Source of the DNA: Spirochaetae bacterium HGW-Spirochaetae-9
GTDB lineage: Bacteria > Spirochaetota > Spirochaetia > Treponematales > Rectinemataceae
Direction: 5' to 3'
DNA: 6,824 bases
Assembly (NCBI GenBank): GCA_002839205.1
Contig: PGXP01000093.1
Span: 1-6,824 of the forward strand
The notes beneath the pieces were generated by a model, which was not told the origin of the DNA, made no database searches, and saw only the letters and a list, made by a program, of their open reading frames with translations. Of the stretch, positions 4,760 to 6,824 are shown in pieces. Numbering within the stretch: the stretch's first letter is position 1; each line of letters opens with the position of its first letter. The position numbers were made by a program, and so were the translations under genes.

Positions 4760-6166
4760 ATGGACTTTTCCTGGAAAGTTATCATCGATGCCGGCCTGAT
4801 TTCTTCGGCCTTGATTCTGGCTACTTTCATACGGTCCAAAGTAAGGTTTTTCCAGAAATATCTTATCCCCAACGCCCTCACCGCAGGCTTCATCCTTCTC
4901 CCCGTCTACAACTTTGTCCTTCCTTCAATCGGTTACAAGATGAACGGCCTTGGAGATCTCGTCTATCATCTTCTCAATTTTTCCTTTATCGCCATGTCGC
5001 TGCGCTCCTCGCCCCCCAAGGTGAAGGGACACAAGGGCGGCAGTGTGCTGGGCATGTCCACGGGCATTCTGATGGGCTATGCCTCTCAGGCCCTTCTCGG
5101 CCTCGGGCTTACCCTTCTCTTTATACCCTCCGTGCATCATGCTTTTGGGCTTCACCTGCCCCTCGGATTCGCACTCGGGCCCGGCCAGGCCTATGCTATC
5201 GGCAAGGGCTGGGAAGCCATGGGATTCGAAGGCGGTGCCTCCGTTGGGCTCACCTTTGCGGCTATAGGCTATCTCTGGGCATGCTTCGGAGGCGTCGTTC
5301 TCATCAATATGGGTATCAGAAAGGGCTGGATCAGCGCAGAGATGCTGAAGTTCATGAAGGATAAAACCCTCCTCACCGGCATAATGGCAAAGAATGAGCA
5401 AAAACCCGTAGGAGGCCGCCTCACTACCGATTCCGAAGCCATCGACTCCTTCAGCTTCCATGTGGCCGCCGTCTGCGTCGTGTATTTTCTGTCCTTCCTC
5501 CTCCTGAAAGGGCTCACGATACTACTCGGCTTCGCCGGCAAGACGGGCGCCGAGCTGGCCGCCAATTTCTGGGGCATCAACTTCATCTTCTCGGCCCTCT
5601 CCGCCATCGTGGTGCGAAGGATCATCGATCTTTTGAAAGTCGGCTACGTTCTCGATGATGACACCCTCACGCGCGTATCGGGTTTCTCCGTCGATTTCAT
5701 GGTAGCCGGAGCCTTGGCCGCCATTTCCCTCGTCTTTGTCGGGAAGTACTGGCTTCCTATCGTCATAATGTCGACCATCTGTGGCCTCATGGTCAGCATC
5801 ACCGTGCCCTGGGTGAGCTCGCGCATGTTCCACGACTACAAATTCGAGCGGATGCTCATGCTCTATGGTGTTTCGACAGGCACACTTTCAACAGGCCTCG
5901 CGCTTCTCAGGGTGATGGATCCGGAATTCAAGTCCAAAGTCTCTTCCGACTACATGCTCTCAGCCGGTCTGACTTTTATCCTCGCCATACCCTTTATTTT
6001 GTCGATCAATCTTCCAGCCAAGGCCTTCATGGAAGGCGACATGAGCTACTACTGGATCATGATGGGCGTCGCGGCTCTGTACTTGTTGTATGTCGTCATC
6101 TCCTACGTCTTTCTGGCGAAGAAGAAAAGTTTCGCCAAGCCTTCCCAGCTGTGGTATCGGGACTGA
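4760..6166 (+). CDS. Sodium/glutamate symporter (ESS/GltS) family carrier
   Basis: This 468-residue inner-membrane protein is a Na+-coupled symporter of the GltS family. It has about 10-12 hydrophobic segments (for example 8-25, 35-55, 96-122, 161-184, 232-258, 268-288, 308-327, 331-350, 397-416 and 430-452) and two Gly-rich stretches placed like the family's re-entrant loops. These are GFALGPGQAYAIGKG (136-150) and GVSTGTLSTGLALLRVMDPEF (370-390); the second is very close to the GltS consensus, which ends in LLR-DPE. The first lacks the usual GGHGT-like sequence and reads GPGQA. At 468 residues it is longer than E. coli GltS (about 400), with a polar linker at about 190-228 and a basic C-terminal tail (KKKSFAK). 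It is divergent from the Crp-family gene and probably controlled by it. Glutamate is the reference substrate; given the changed first loop, another dicarboxylate or organic anion is possible. Confidence 0.85.
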   Translation: MDFSWKVIIDAGLISSALILATFIRSKVRFFQKYLIPNALTAGFILLPVYNFVLPSIGYKMNGLGDLVYHLLNFSFIAMSLRSSPPKVKGHKGGSVLGMSTGILMGYASQALLGLGLTLLFIPSVHHAFGLHLPLGFALGPGQAYAIGKGWEAMGFEGGASVGLTFAAIGYLWACFGGVVLINMGIRKGWISAEMLKFMKDKTLLTGIMAKNEQKPVGGRLTTDSEAIDSFSFHVAAVCVVYFLSFLLLKGLTILLGFAGKTGAELAANFWGINFIFSALSAIVVRRIIDLLKVGYVLDDDTLTRVSGFSVDFMVAGALAAISLVFVGKYWLPIVIMSTICGLMVSITVPWVSSRMFHDYKFERMLMLYGVSTGTLSTGLALLRVMDPEFKSKVSSDYMLSAGLTFILAIPFILSINLPAKAFMEGDMSYYWIMMGVAALYLLYVVISYVFLAKKKSFAKPSQLWYRD

Positions 6167-6169
6167 GGG

Positions 6170-6824
6170 CTATCTCGGGGCTGGCCTGAGGGCTGTGAGG
6201 ATCTCGATGGCCGAGGCGTATTTGTATCCCGACGCAGCCCTGTCGTCAAAACGTGCCCTGTAGACAGCCTTGCCGACATAGAACTCCAGAAAATTCCATT
6301 TGAGGATACCCGGCCCATCGATTTCGCTGAGATCGATGGAAACCGTCGCGCCCCTGTTGGGTTTAAGGCTTATGTTTTTGGAATTCAGGCTCAGTCTGCC
6401 GCGACCAAGGGATTCCATCCTGTCCATGCGCTTGCCGCGCAGCAGTTGCACACCTTCTTCGGAAAAGATGGGCTTGTCGGGCGAAACGTCAGCGTTCACC
6501 TGGATCAAGGCTTTGAGATGCTCCCTCTGCCATTGGTCCCAGCCTCTGAGGGAAGGAAAAAGAAGGCTGTCCTCGTGGCGTGGCATACCGGCCATAGCGG
6601 GGGACGTACTCGATCCGGCTTTTTTCAGCCTGAAGCTTCCTGCTTCCCCATACTCGGCGGAAAAGCCGCAGGACAGACAGGAAAGCTTCTCCCCGGCCGA
6701 TTTCAGCGTCTGAAGCTTTCCGCAGGCAGGGCAGGCGTAGAGGGCCAATTCCAGACATTCGGCGCGCTTCGGGTCTTTGAAGGCCAAACCCCGATCTTGA
6801 GCCCATGAGGGGTCGTCGTGCTGA
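6170..6824 (-). CDS. PlsC-type acyltransferase, C-terminal part with zinc ribbon (5' end cut by window)
   Basis: The reading frame stays open to the right edge, 12 codons beyond the first possible start (TTG 6787), so I treat this as the C-terminal 217 residues of a longer protein. A segment after the edge reads FKDPKRAECLELALYACPAC, resembling the region that follows the acyltransferase domain in a group of bacterial 1-acyl-sn-glycerol-3-phosphate acyltransferases, where GK-LAE-LE-ALY-CP-C is typical. A zinc ribbon follows: C19, C22, C37 and C40 counted from TTG 6787 (CPAC and CLSC). Then comes WDQWQREHL (83-91), also found in those proteins, and a beta-rich tail of about 110 residues which I do not recognise. 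The HX4D catalytic domain would lie outside the window. The parent enzyme acylates lysophosphatidic acid in phospholipid synthesis at the membrane. The stop is 3 bp from the symporter stop, in convergent orientation. A free-standing 205-residue zinc-ribbon protein from TTG 6787 is the alternative. Confidence 0.65.
   Translation of the reverse strand, partial: QHDDPSWAQDRGLAFKDPKRAECLELALYACPACGKLQTLKSAGEKLSCLSCGFSAEYGEAGSFRLKKAGSSTSPAMAGMPRHEDSLLFPSLRGWDQWQREHLKALIQVNADVSPDKPIFSEEGVQLLRGKRMDRMESLGRGRLSLNSKNISLKPNRGATVSIDLSEIDGPGILKWNFLEFYVGKAVYRARFDDRAASGYKYASAIEILTALRPAPR

Overview
This 6.8 kb window has bacterial gene organisation: tightly packed genes, AAGGAG-type ribosome binding sites, and moderately high GC with many C- or G-ending codons. 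I see eight protein genes. The two at the window edges are cut off, and there are no RNA genes, insertion sequences or CRISPR arrays. The mix suggests a fermentative, probably anaerobic bacterium: a PduL-type phosphotransacylase, an FGGY kinase with an LsrF/DhnA-type class I aldolase, a non-cAMP Crp/Fnr regulator, and a PlsC-type protein with a C-terminal zinc ribbon. A Spirochaetota or Firmicutes-like host is my best guess, but nothing here proves it.

Left half (1-3959, all + strand). Five co-directional genes probably form one transcription unit. They are the C-terminal part of an FGGY carbohydrate kinase (overlapping the next gene by 11 bp), an LsrF/DhnA-like class I aldolase or thiolase, a PduL phosphate acyltransferase without an encapsulation peptide, a uracil phosphoribosyltransferase-like protein with about 150 extra N-terminal residues, and a NudC-type NADH pyrophosphatase with zinc ribbon. 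The two longest gaps (1320-1423 and 2006-2074) hold stem-loops without T-tracts, so they look like intercistronic RNA structures rather than terminators. The first three products could work in sequence: sugar phosphorylation, C-C cleavage to a C2/C3 product, and conversion of acyl-CoA to acyl phosphate. If the aldolase acts as a thiolase like LsrF, its acetyl-CoA would feed PduL directly. This is inference. The next two genes add nucleobase salvage and NAD(H) or NAD-capped RNA turnover.

Middle (3925-4759). A Crp/Fnr-family regulator on the minus strand runs tail-to-tail into nudC with a 35 bp overlap. It lacks the cAMP-contacting residues of E. coli CRP. Its start faces a divergently transcribed transporter gene across a 130 bp control region. 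That region has a plausible promoter for each gene and an inverted repeat lying exactly between the two -35 boxes, so the regulator may control itself and the transporter.

Right (4760-6824). A 468-residue sodium/glutamate symporter (ESS/GltS) family carrier is followed, only 3 bp after its stop, by the convergent end of a minus-strand gene. That gene encodes the C-terminal part of a PlsC-type 1-acylglycerol-3-phosphate acyltransferase with a four-cysteine zinc ribbon and a beta-rich tail, and it continues beyond the right edge. I see no intrinsic terminator with a T-run anywhere in the window.
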